A stretch of DNA of 64,000 nt from assembly GCF_019320115.1 (NCBI RefSeq), contig NC_089598.1:27757491-27821490 (forward strand), read 5' to 3'. The translations under genes were made by a program, and so were the position numbers. This DNA comes from Miscanthus floridulus. Lineage: Eukaryota > Streptophyta > Magnoliopsida > Poales > Poaceae. This document shows, one piece after another, positions 23,690-34,535 of the stretch. Under the pieces are notes generated by a model, which was not told the origin of the DNA, made no database searches, and saw only the letters and a list, made by a program, of their open reading frames with translations. Each line of letters begins with the position of its first letter. Position 1 is the stretch's first letter.

Positions 23690-24715
23690 CTCAAGCCATC
23701 TATATGCTCAGCTGCAGCATTAAGAAGCCTCGTATGACGGTCCGAGATCAAACATATAGTGCGAGATGGGCCAAGCACTTGTACACATAGAAGTCGCATG
23801 AACCGTGACCACGATTCATTGTTCTCTCCCTCTGCCAAAGCAAAAGCCACGGGTACTATCTAGTCCTCAGGATCAACAGCAGCAACCATCATCAAGGTGC
23901 CCCTATACTTTCCTATAAGGAAAGTGCCATCAACAAGTACGACTGATCGATAAAACTGGAATGCATGTTCCGTTTGTGCGAACGACTAGAACACACGATA
24001 GATGACATGCCTCAATGGGTCCCGAAAATACATCCCTCCGGTGTCCACAAACCATTTCAAGCCAGGGTTGTAGTAATGCATTACACATAAAATGCGGAGC
24101 ACTCTGTTGTATGCTTCCTCCCAACTACCCCATCGAATCGCCAGAGCAATTTGCTTGGTACGCCAAGCCTTTCCTTACGTCACATCGTACTTAACGAATC
24201 TAGATATGGACTGTTGTAAAGAAGACATCGAAATGTCGTTATTGTCATCAACAAGCCCTAATATACAACGGGCAAGGTAATGTGCAGTGAGCTGCTGATG
24301 ATTTTTCTTCCCCCTATTGTCTAGGCAAGTGTGGGGTTCGATAACTTTAGTTATTCTTCACTTGCTATCACTCTGTCTCTTTCGTGCATTTAACCTCCAC
24401 ATACAACTATTTTTGCATATCACGTGGTACCTCAACTCCTGGTCCGAATGAGTGACAGTGTACGGCCTATGGTGGTACACAACATAGTCCTGAAGGAAGA
24501 GTTTCATCTCTGACATTGTGTTGAATATCATCCCCTTCCTAAGGGTTTCTTTCTCATGGTCATGTAATAATTTCCTACACATCTGGAGACCGGTGTCATC
24601 AACTGCCATATCCGTCATGCTGACATCCCTATAGTTCAGAACGCGCTTGAAAGGTATGTTCTTACACCTTAGTTGCTCAAGCTCAGTCGCTGTGTAAGAT
24701 GGTGGTGGAACATAC
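23690..24715 (-). pseudogene. MULE (Mutator-like) transposase, degraded
   Basis: Reading the minus strand from 24715: a MuDR-type N-terminal domain (about 24560-24360; G-M-I-F-N, L-F-L-Q-D-Y, then C-K-N-S-C-M-W-R-L). After a stop near 24357 comes the transposase core (about 23945-23720) with D-G-T-F-L-I-G-K-Y-R-G, V-D-P-E-D, A-L-A-E-G-E-N-N-E-S-W and S-D-R-H. The first core Asp and the Asp of S-D-R-H are visible; the C-terminal part with the last catalytic Glu and the zinc finger is missing. At least three stops interrupt it. No terminal inverted repeats were identified. Confidence 0.85.
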
Positions 24716-25300
24716 TACTACGCTTCGCTAATTCTGACCCATGAATCATAGGGGGTGTCATCTACGCTAGACCGGGCCAGGAGGCGCGGGCGTAGGCCTC
24801 GACGGACAGCCGCCGTGTGTGGCCGGAGGGAGTGGCGCGCCGGTGTGCGGGCGCGACGACCGCATCGGGCGGCCGACGGCCGTGACGTGCCGGCGTTCGT
24901 GGCGCGACGGCGGTCGGGTGTGGCTGCGGGCGACGGGCGCTGGCGTGGGTGGACGTGAGCGCGGGTGCGGCGGCGGGCAGGGCCGGCGTGCTCGGCTGCG
25001 GGCTGGCGTGAGCGAACACAGGGGTTTTATTCGGCTCTGCCGCGCCATGGATCAGGGCGCGGCACTACCGCGCCAAGATCGGTGGCACGGTAAGCCTAGC
25101 CACGTCATCGGTCAGCGATTCCGGTCGTTGCCACGTCAGCCCGCTGCCGCGCCACCATGCATGGCGCGGCACAGGCTTTTGGCCACGCCATGACAATAGG
25201 CGCGGTCAAAAGTGTTAGTTTTTTTTTAAAAAAGACAGTGTTAGATTTAAAATTAGTTTTTAAAAATTGTTAAAATTAAAAAAAATCTGGTGAGACCGGT
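24716..25300. other. GC-rich segment upstream of the MULE transposase
   Basis: 24760-25210 is strikingly GC-rich, with repeated GCGCGGC words (for example near 25058 and 25167). Open frames on both strands are composition artefacts with Arg, Pro and Ala runs. It may be the MULE 5' region or a captured fragment. I see no recognisable protein. Confidence 0.3.
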
Positions 25301-25448
25301 GAACCTTCTGCAATTTCCTAAACGAATATTTCCACCATTAGTATATAGGTCCATTCCCCTGCGTTTCTTCGTGCTCCCATTAGCATATAATATGAAAGTA
25401 TTGTTGTGTTCATCATCACTTCCAGTTGACTACTCCCATTAGTATATA

Positions 25449-25706
25449 CTTTCTCTATCCAAAATATAAGTCGTTATAAGATGCGTGCAGGTCAAACTTT
25501 TTCAACTTTGATTAGGTTTGTAAAAAATACGTGCAACATTTATATCTCAAAATAAGTTTATTATGAAAATATATTCAATGTTCTATGTAATGATACTAAT
25601 TATGTATTATAAATATTAATATTTTTTTATATATAATTGGTCGAAGTTAAAAAAAAATTAATTTCTCGGAAAGCGAGAATAAATTCTATTTTGGGACAGA
25701 AAGAGT
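25449..25706. mobile_element. Stowaway-like MITE
   Basis: Terminal inverted repeats of the CTCCCTCCGTCCCAAAATATAAG type, degraded (CTTTCTCTATCCAAAATATAAG left; TTTTGGGACAGAAAGAG right), flanked by TA on both sides. 258 bp, non-coding. Confidence 0.8.
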
Positions 25707-25923
25707 ATATGAAAGCAGTGTTGAAAATATTTTAACAATCAAGTTCGTCTCTGTCTGATTGGTAAGCTTAGACATCATAATGGTATCAAAAATTTTTGAC
25801 TCTCATGGACACCTTCATGGATCAGTGCAAAGCATCCCAATCCTACAACATACACAAATGACAACCTTAAAGTTGTGATATTTTCAAAGGATGAACAATA
25901 AAGACCATCTTAGACGTTCTGGC

Positions 25924-26740
25924 ATTAGAGTATATACGTGCAGACACATAGGCATGGTGGTGTAAGTGAGCAGCCAACAGGAGTCGAGAGTCAGGGGTGT
26001 TTGATCCTAGGACTAAACTTTAGTCCCTGTCACATTGAATTTTTAGATATCAAATAGGAGGACTTAACATGAGCTAATTATAAAACTAATTACATAAGTT
26101 GTGGCTAATTCGCTTGCCAGCGCCATGTACAGGATGGTATGGAGATGTGGTGAAACTTATTCGTGGATTTGTTGGCGCACGAAAGAAATGGATATCGAAA
26201 ATCTCTTCCTGCCGGTATAAAAAATAATTTTAGCCGCATCACGAAAAGATCTACACAGTAGAGTTTGTGAGCCATAAAATTTCACGAACTTAGCTTTTTG
26301 GATTAAATGCCACTTTAACGTCGGTCATATACTTTTACAGTATTGTTATCTTATCGTGCGATCCGTGTATTTTTAGTACAAAAGTTTAGCTGTCTCGTAG
26401 CAACGCATGGACACGAACCTATTTGCATATATAGTCAAACCTGTGTGTACATGGTTATATGGAGATACAGCGGAACTTATTCATGTATTTATTGACGCAT
26501 GAAAGAAATGGATATCGTAGAATTCTTTTTGCTGATATAAAATATTATCTTAGTCGTATCACGAAAAAATCTATACAGTAGAGTTTGTGAGCCTGCGACA
26601 TCGCGTTCTCCGTGACTATGTTAATTTTACGAACTTTGTTTTTTGAATTAAATGTCACTTTGACGTCGGTATTTAATTTAACAGTATTGTTATCTTATCG
26701 TGCGATCCATGTGTTTTTAGTATAAAAGATTTCGTTGTCC
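25924..26740. repeat. Direct repeat, copy A (partner at 31998)
   Basis: Starts ATTAGAGTATATA and matches 31998-32850 with scattered changes along its whole length. Internally it holds two related ~300-bp units (starting near 26142 and 26460), each ending near a GTAGCAACGCA word. The first ~170 bp resemble a Tourist-type MITE (CTAGGACTAAACTTTAGTCC palindrome). The hairpin-like CGTAGCAACGCACGGG word in copy B recalls non-autonomous Helitron 3' ends, but no CTAG terminus was found. Confidence 0.8.
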
Positions 26741-27960
26741 GTAGGACATGCTACCTAATGAACTGACGAAGAATCAACAATGACATAACACATGTTAAAA
26801 AAAAGACATAACACAGGCACTAGCACTAGTGGATACACGGTCGTCTCGACCCGGAATGCTTGCCAGCCCGGCTCTGGTTCACTGGTTGGACGAAGAAAGA
26901 ACCAACAATGATATGGACCCAACCAAGAAGACGTCCATGGAAAAGCGTGGCCTGGCCTTGTTTCCCCGGTTTCTGTGGTCGACCACGGGGTCTAAGATGA
27001 GACGAGTACCGGACGGACTCGACGGAGCTCCGCCCCTTTTGGACCTACGAGCACTCTACAGTCTACACAGCGCACACGACGTCGATCGGTCAATCATCGG
27101 ACGGAGGCTTGCAACTGAGTGCGTTCGTTGCCCGATGGATTCCGGCCGAACGAGATGGGCACAGGCCGGCCAATCGGCAATCGTTGCCAGCCTATCACGC
27201 ACGCTCTTGGAGACTTGGAGCTGCTCCGCCGGCATCGATGACGGGCGAAACTGAGACGCGTTGGTTCCTCCGTGCCTGCATCGTCTCGTCTCCGTTTTCC
27301 GACGCGCTGCGGCCGTGGGTCTGATCCGCTCTACCTGCCTGGGTTGCTGGACTCGGTTCCGCATAGAGCAACAGGGCTCGCCTACCTTGTCAGGTGGTTC
27401 ACTGTTCGTATCGGGCCGCTAGGGGGCCGAGGCACTAGCCCAGCAGCACACGAGGGCCCGAGTGGGGTTTTCTGGCTAGTTGAGCGGGCCGAAATTGTTC
27501 AATGGGCTGAGCTAGTGTGCTGGCAGGACACGTTGTTCCTCGGGGGACAAAATGCGCTCTTCGAGTGACACGTTGACACGGTCTTTGTAAGCAAACGATT
27601 TATTCCGAGACGAATCATCTGGATCACTCGCTTCATCAGTTTATATACTGATTGTAAAGTGACATATAATCAGATCAGTCCTGGTCCTGGACAATGACAT
27701 GCGTGGCTACGGCCAGCTTGAGTGCTCGGAGGACTCGGTCGAAGTTGTGCGTCATGTGGCTGCCTACAAGAAAGTCCACTGGAAATCTAGGACGTTCCTT
27801 CTCCTAGCCGTCGCAAGCCTGCACTGATTGAAGAGAAAACAGTAATCAATTTCATTTCATTAAACTATGTGCAGGTTTTCATAATGACAGGATGTGCGTA
27901 GGTACATGCTTAGTCTTGTGTTTCTCCTATACAACTAAAAAGAAAGAAAGTAAGACCACC
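26741..27960. other. Intergenic sequence with no recognised gene
   Basis: Moderately GC-rich from 26830 to 27560. Open frames on both strands (26829-27254 plus, 27056-27364 minus) overlap one another and have no recognisable domain. I see no transposon ends. Confidence 0.4.
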
Positions 27961-27965
27961 GTTTT

Positions 27966-30900
27966 GTGCGACAATCGTCGCTCCGTCGGTCCGCCACTCC
28001 CTTACGATACGGAAATCCCCTCGCGTCTCTAGCGTTGACGGAAATCCCCACCGCCTTGCGGCTTCTCGATCTCTCCTCGCTCGTCCTCTCCGTCACGATT
28101 CTTCTCCTCCGCCGCTTCCAGGCCCTCCGATCGCCGCCCCTGCCTCCACGCAGCTTCCGGCGACGCTGCGCTCCCGAGCGACGTCCTCCCTCCCCCTCCC
28201 CGAGGTTGCGCCACCGCCGCTGGTACACACGGTGCCAGGAAACAGCCGCTCCGCCCTCGCCGGCTCCGACTCGCGGCGCGGTCCGCCTTTCCCATCACCG
28301 CGCGCTCTACCCCTCCCTCTTCCCGGCTCTGGTACCTGACGTTGTGCCGCGCTACCACGGGAGCCCCAGCGCGGGCAAACCCTAGCGAGGCAACCCGGGC
28401 GTCAGTCTTCCACGTGAGTACATTTCTTGCCAATTTAGGCTGCGTTCAGCTGGTATGGAGGAAGTACTGTTCCCGGCTGAATTTTTACTGTTCACGGATG
28501 ATTCCTCTCACAAATTCCTCCAGCTTCATCTAGGTTCGTCAAATTCCTCCAGATTCATCCAGATTCCTCCGAGCGAACGGGGCCTTAATTCTTCCTTCAT
28601 TTCTTATTGTTAGCAATAAATGACCATGCCATTTGTTTAGAGGTTGCTAATGCAGATGTTGATGGTCTGGTGGATCTAGACCTACCGAGCTGTGTTGATG
28701 CCTTTCCCACTGCCTTCGATTTTGATTCCAGCCATTCCATCCGACGCCGCCTATCAGCTTGCCTTGCCGGTATACCATGTTGCTTCTCTTTTAGCAATTT
28801 TCTTTAGTATTTTCATGCTCTCTGCTCCATGCTAATTGATTGTTCCATGTTTACCATGTCTGTTACATTGTTGCTGATACAATTAGTCTGCTTCTTAATT
28901 AGATTTGTCACGACCAGCCAACTGGTGATCAGCCATTCCATCCGCCGCCGCCTATCATCTCACTCTGCCGGTATACCATTGCTCCAGCAATTTGATGTGC
29001 CACCATGCTCAGCTGACACAGAAGGTGCCTATGATAAATGTATATTTATGTCAGCTTTTCATTTGGTGCGTGCAACAAGTATGTCATTACTGAATTGATG
29101 TTACTATATGCAGGTATTCATATGCAGGATGCCTACTTCCTTATTATCAGTGGACTGCAATGATTAATACGATAATCAAGATATTTATTAAGGAGTTCAT
29201 TGAAAATGGGAGTAACCTCCGCAGCAAGGATGCCAACTTCATTATCAGTGGAATTCCTTTGCCACCTGTTTCAAAGGTAAACCTATAGTAGCCGTTTTTC
29301 CCTTAGTCAAGTTAATCGGATGCACTTTGATTAATTATTGTACTACAAATAACCCAGTAGGCGCAACCACAAGCATATGCCTTCCATTTGGGAAAGAAAC
29401 CTCTAGATGCCAACTGTTATTTTTGCATGATCTACTGGTCATTTCCATGTGGTCACATCCTAATGCACTTCCAACATTAAAAATTGAGTTCCCCATCAGA
29501 AGTCACGTCGTTGAAGCGTATCTTCTTTAGTTCCTCTGTAAGTATGGATCATTTTTTATGTTTGTACCGAAACAGATTCGAAACTTATTATCTCTATTCT
29601 ATATTGCAGTTGCATGTGCCTCATATTTGACACTTTGCTTTATACTGATATCTATCTTTTTTTTATTACAGATACAGGATCACAGATGTTTCTGTTGTTA
29701 ATTAACGTCATGCTTTTAAAGGACAGGCCTTGTAGCTATCCTCATGGTTTCAGCTGAATTGTGGGCTTTTGGTTTCAGAGCATTGTATTGATTCATCGTC
29801 TCGCACTGTCTATCGGCATAAGGATATGTGCTTCATGCCATAATAGTATGTCATAATAATATAGTTTATTGTGTGCTCAGAAGATCAGATATAAAGACAT
29901 TGTAGGTTGATGTGAGCTGCTGGTTGACTGCATCTCTTATTGAAATGGCTGCCTCCAGTTAATTACCGATATTTTTATCTTCATGTAATATGGTTCAAAC
30001 ATGGTACATTGTGATGTGAACTTCTCCATAAATCAGTTAATTACCTTTTCTTTTTGGTAGTCATACAACTGAAATATATTATCCAAATGTCTAAAAAAAC
30101 ACAAACGTTGATTATGATGTGAGCTTCTCTATAAGGTTGATCAAGTTTGAAGCATTCTAGAATGGTTAGATAATGCCGATTTGATTCGGTAAATCCAGAT
30201 ACATAAAGGTTCATGTTATTACTATACTATTGCATGCCTCTAGATTGCCCAATGTATGTCTTTTGCAGCTTATCCCTATTGTTTCTTCCTAAATTACCCT
30301 AGATATACGTTCTACATAATCAACATCCGGATCAGTTGTCATCTTCCTGCTGCAGCTGTAGGTGAACACAAGCAGTACACTTTACAGGATATAAGCAGTT
30401 TGGTCTCTGCAGCAACAACTGCAGCTGCAATCCAGAAAAGGCCAGCAGATCAGGCCTACAAAACCTACCTCATCCCTTTAATACTGCAATTGTTTTCTGC
30501 GTACATCCTAAATCCTAATTCTTAATGTACTCTCCTGAACATATTACATTATAGACTAGAGAAATATTGATGTGTACCCGTGTTCCTTCATCTTCTTTCG
30601 AGCTTATCGTTTAATACTGCTTAAATACTATTCAGATTTTACTGAGACATGTGAATATTGTTTCAGATAAAAGGAGACTTTGTGTCACACTTTCTTGGTT
30701 ATGATGATAACAACTTCAATAGAATACAGGAATAGGTGGTGCATAATAATATTTCAGCGTGAAGATGCTAACTCTGAAATAGGGGGCCATTGGGTGGGAC
30801 TTGGAAGCATTATATAAAGGTGAACAAAAGAAACAAATAGGTTCACAATTTCTGTTAGTAAACCCTCGCAGCTTGCAGGTCGCAGTTGCATACCGTGCAG

Positions 30901-31080
30901 TTTTGTATGCCATTATAATACATGTAACCATGCTCAATCTGTGTAAAGATCTATTCACATCTCTGGTCTTAATATTCTCGCAGGTTGCATTTTTTGGCCG
31001 CTGAAGTAGGACCAAGAGTTGCAGCATCCTGTGCAAATGCAACATTATCGGTTTTGACAAGGCATGATTCTAGGTGAGCC
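27966..31080 (+). pseudogene. Unidentified gene-like region, probably a broken gene or captured fragments
   Basis: A GC-rich, Pro/Arg-rich 5' segment (27966-28410) ends near a CACGTGAGT donor-like site. Short exon-like pieces follow: 28640-28770, 28925-28972, 29150-29274 (ends TTTCAAAG before GTAAAC), 30356-30470 (Ala/Thr-rich), 30668-30718 and 30985-31072 (ends before GTGAGC). Two pairs are near duplicates: the GCCATTCCATCCG block at 28730 and 28930, and the AGGATGCC...TTATCAGTGGA block at 29127 and 29227. No continuous frame joins them and I recognise no family. It might be a real multi-exon gene of unknown type, but inconsistent frames favour decay. Confidence 0.3.
28438..28584. mobile_element. 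Tourist-like (PIF/Harbinger) MITE
   Basis: Ends GGCTGCGTTC and GAACGGGGCC are near inverted copies, with TTA on both sides (28435-28437 and 28585-28587). 147 bp, non-coding, in the gene-like region. Confidence 0.7.
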
Positions 31081-31997
31081 AGTTGTGCAATAGGCGATGC
31101 CCAGTGACTTGATTAATGAACATTGGCTGATTTTGATATACCATGTTAGTTTTATAGCTGGAATGCAGTAACTCTTTCTTATTTAGTGGAATAAAAAATT
31201 TTGTGGATTCTGCAATTCAGTTATTTTCGTGTCTGACCGTATTGTGTAGACCTTCCCTTGGTGTATTTGTGATTGAGTGCCTATCTTAGAGCAGTATATT
31301 CAAAATATATGATTCTACCATAAACGCTCCATCTCAGATCACTATATGTGATTTTACTATACAGAATGTAGAACTTATAAAGTTAACACTTAGTTCAGCT
31401 TAACCATACTTTGTGTAAACTTTAGGATTTTAGTTTGAAGCCAGATTAAAATTTTGGTTACTGAATCTACATCTTTTCCTATTTTGTTTGTCCAAAAATA
31501 CAGTGTCATTTAGGTTCATGAAGATGAGATGACAAGCGCCTTTCTCAGGTTTGGTCAGGTTTCCTTGCAGCTTGCTTCCCAGGCATGGAGTCCCTTCACA
31601 TCAAGCTTCAATTATGCAAGGTTATTAGCTCATGGAATCCTTTGCACCTCACACCATTTTCTAGGTGGTGTCCTTTGCACCTTACACCATTGTTACATTC
31701 AAGTGAAGTGAAGTGAAACAATCTTACAGTGAAGTGAAACAAACCCAAAGCCTACTCTGGCACTCTCTAGGTGTGTGCTTTCAGGACACTCCGTCCAATG
31801 GTCTAAGGTTTCAGAAATAACGATTTCGTTCACAACTTATAGGCTCCATTTCATTATGTAATGAACAATCTTGCTTTTATAAAGTTCGTTTCCATATCAC
31901 TGTTGTTATTACAGTCAAATTGTTGTGAGCCGAAGTGTCCTAATTTGCAATTATGCCATGCAACTCGGCTTTTTTCAGCTTTCTCTTTTTGCCCGTA
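31081..31997. other. AT-rich sequence without a recognised gene
   Basis: No domain-bearing frame seen. A short local duplication (CCTTTGCACC-CACACCATT type) lies at about 31640 and 31673. Confidence 0.35.
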
Positions 31998-32850
31998 TTA
32001 GAGTATATACATGCAGGCACATAGGCATGATGGTGCAAGTGAGCAGCCAGCAGGAGTCGAGAGTTAGGGGGTGTTTAAATTCCAGGACTAAATTTTAGTC
32101 CCGGTTACATTGAATTTTTAGATATCAATTAGGAGGACTAAATATGAGCTAATTATAAAACTAATTACATAAGTTGTGGCTAATTCGCTTGCCAGCGCCG
32201 TGTACAGGATGGTATGGAGATGTGGTGAAACTATTCGTGGATTTGTTGGCCCACGAAAGAAATGGATATCGAAAATCTCTTCATGCCGGTATAAAAAATG
32301 ATCTTAGCTGCATCATGGAAAGATCTACACAGTAGAGTTTGTGAGCCTGCGACGCCATGCTCTCTGTGACTGTGTAAATTTCACGAACTTAGTTTTTTGG
32401 ATTAAATATCACTTTAACGTCGGTCATATACTTTTACAATATTGTTATCTTATCGTACGATCCGTGTGTTTTTAGTATAAAAGTTTAGTTGTCCCGTAGC
32501 AACGCACGGGCACGAATCTATTTACATATATACTCTAACCCGTGTATACATAATTATATGGAGATGCAGTGGAACTTATTCATGGATTTATTGGCGCATG
32601 AAAGAAATGGATATCGTAGAATTCTTTCTGCCGATATAAAATATTATCTTAGCCGCATCACGAAAAAGTCTATACAGTAGAGTTTGTGAGCCTACGACGT
32701 CGCGTTCTCCGTGACTGTGTTAATTTTACGAACTTTGCTTTTTGAATTAAATGCCACTTTGACGTCGATATTTAATTTAACAGTATTGTTATCTTATTAT
32801 GCAATCCGTGTATTTTTAATATAAAAAATTTAGTTGTTTCGTAGCAACGC
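31998..32850. repeat. Direct repeat, copy B (partner at 25924)
   Basis: Matches copy A over its full length and is slightly longer at the right end. The two copies bracket 5.2 kb. The word CCCGTAGCAACGCACGGG near 32493 is a near-perfect hairpin. Confidence 0.8.
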
Positions 32851-33099
32851 GCGAACACGCTTCCAGCTCCTAAACAAAAAGTCAAAGCAGAGACAAATCA
32901 AATTACCGGCGAAAGCTTTGGACCTGGCGACGTGGTCGAAGCAAAAGACCGGTCCATTTTAAACGTGTTTCAGCCGACGACCGTGTTTCTCTCCAAGGTC
33001 GACGCGCAAGAAAATTCCCCGGACACGTCACATCAACCGTCCGGCCGTCCAACCCACAGTCGCTCAGCCTCTGGTGGCCGTCCGATCATCCCGCGGAAT

Positions 33100-34535
33100 A
33101 TCCCCGCGGTTCCCGGTCCAGCCCCCAGCACCTTCTCGGAACGGTCTGGAGCTAATACTCTTGCCCCCCTACTGTTTCCTCTTCTCCGTAACGGGTCCAG
33201 GCTCGAACGAGAGGAGGACTTGTATGTAAAAATAGGATTTTTTGTGTGGCCGCCCGCGGAAAGTTAAAGAAGGGAAGCTACCGGGCCCTATTTCACCTTC
33301 AATTTTGCTAGGCCAGGGGGGAGACGAGGAGGAAGCAAACGCCGGAGCACTTGCACGCGTTCTTCGCCTCTCACCCCACGGGACGGGAGGCGAGGGCGCG
33401 GCGAGCCAGCCGGCGGGCGCAATCGGACTTGGGGAGGCAAAGGAAATCCCGGAGAGCAGTTCATTTTCGCCTCCCCATTTTCCTCCCGAGTTGGGTTCGG
33501 TCTGCGTCGATTAGTCCGGCGCCCGAATCCGCAACAATCCCGTTCGCCGAGGGATCGAGCAAGCCAGGCGTGGATCGTAGGCGGTAGTCCGTTCCTGCCC
33601 CTTCTCCTCCTTCGCCTGCTCTTGCCGCGGTCTCCCCTCCGGCCGATTTGGAGCCGACAGGTTGGTTTGGTGATCGCTCGAGCTTTTCCTTCGGTGCTGT
33701 TCGATTTGTGATCGGGGAGATGTGAATGCGGGTGGTTTTAGTAGCGTGTCGTTGATCTGCGGTGAGGAAATCGCATGCTTTAAGGCAGGATTGATGGTCA
33801 TCAGAGCCATCTTTGTCGGTCGTTGTAATCTTGAGGTGGCAGGGTGGTTGGTCGCAGATGAAACATATTTGCTTGGCTGGCATAATTGTCAGCTTGAAGT
33901 GTACTCCCTCCGTCCCAAAAATATTGCAATCCTAGAGTTTGAAAAATGTCCCACAAAAAATGCAATCCTAGCAACTGCAGCTGCAGATCAGATGTCAGGC
34001 TGTCACGCAGGCAGGTACTCAGTAATTCAGATTGAATTGTCATTATGTTCGTAAAAAAAATGTATACATACTTGATAACATGCAAACACACATTTTGTTT
34101 AGGTGATAGGTTCGTGTGATTAGTTTCTAACAAAAGTTTTTTTTTAAAAAAAAATTCTGGCTTTAATTGTTAAGGCCTGTTTAGATAGAGAGACTATGTT
34201 GCAAATCAACCATGCCAGAATTCAAGTTGGTGTCCTTCAAATCTTTTTATTATATATATATAGCCTATTAATCGTTGACTGGTCTGAAAAGTAGCAAGAG
34301 CTAGGTTGAATTGTAATTCGTTTTTACAGCTTTATGTCCAGCAACTTGTGTGCAATATTTTGTTTGACCTGATGTGCGACATTTCCTTGTACCTTCTTAC
34401 TGTAAAACTTGTTTATCTGATTCAGCTTACTTTGTTCCAATTGGCAGATCATTCAATATCCTTGTCATACATTCCCAACCTTGATATAAAGACCTCCTAC
34501 GTTCAGAAACCTGTATTTTTGAAGGATATTTCACA
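33100..34535 (+). promoter_or_regulatory. Promoter, 5' UTR exon and 5' UTR intron of the FAP2-like gene
   Basis: A CpG-rich island covers about 33270-33660, preceded by a TATA-like TATGTAAAAATA at about 33223. A non-coding first exon probably ends at 33660 (CGACAG before GTTGG). The intron would end at the CAG at 34447 (TTGGCAG), placing about 90 bp of leader before the ATG at 34536. The transcription start is inferred, not seen. No strong ORF occupies the island in a consistent frame. Confidence 0.55.
33903..33976. mobile_element. Stowaway-type fragment
   Basis: ACTCCCTCCGTCCCAAAAATATTGC is a typical Stowaway left end. The right end is missing. It lies in the 5' UTR intron of the FAP2-like gene. 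Confidence 0.5.

Noticed and set aside
24755..25193. Overlapping long open frames rich in Arg, Pro and Ala
   Set aside because: Open on both strands because of GC content; no family and no splice support.
32489..32530. Helitron 3' end
   Set aside because: The hairpin word is present but no CTAG terminus follows and no TC start could be placed.
25924..32850. LTR retrotransposon with the two ~0.85-kb repeats as LTRs
   Set aside because: No TG-CA ends, PBS, polypurine tract or retroviral domains between them.
33461..33883. Minus-strand frames across the FAP2 leader
   Set aside because: Antisense shadows of a CpG-rich leader; no domains.
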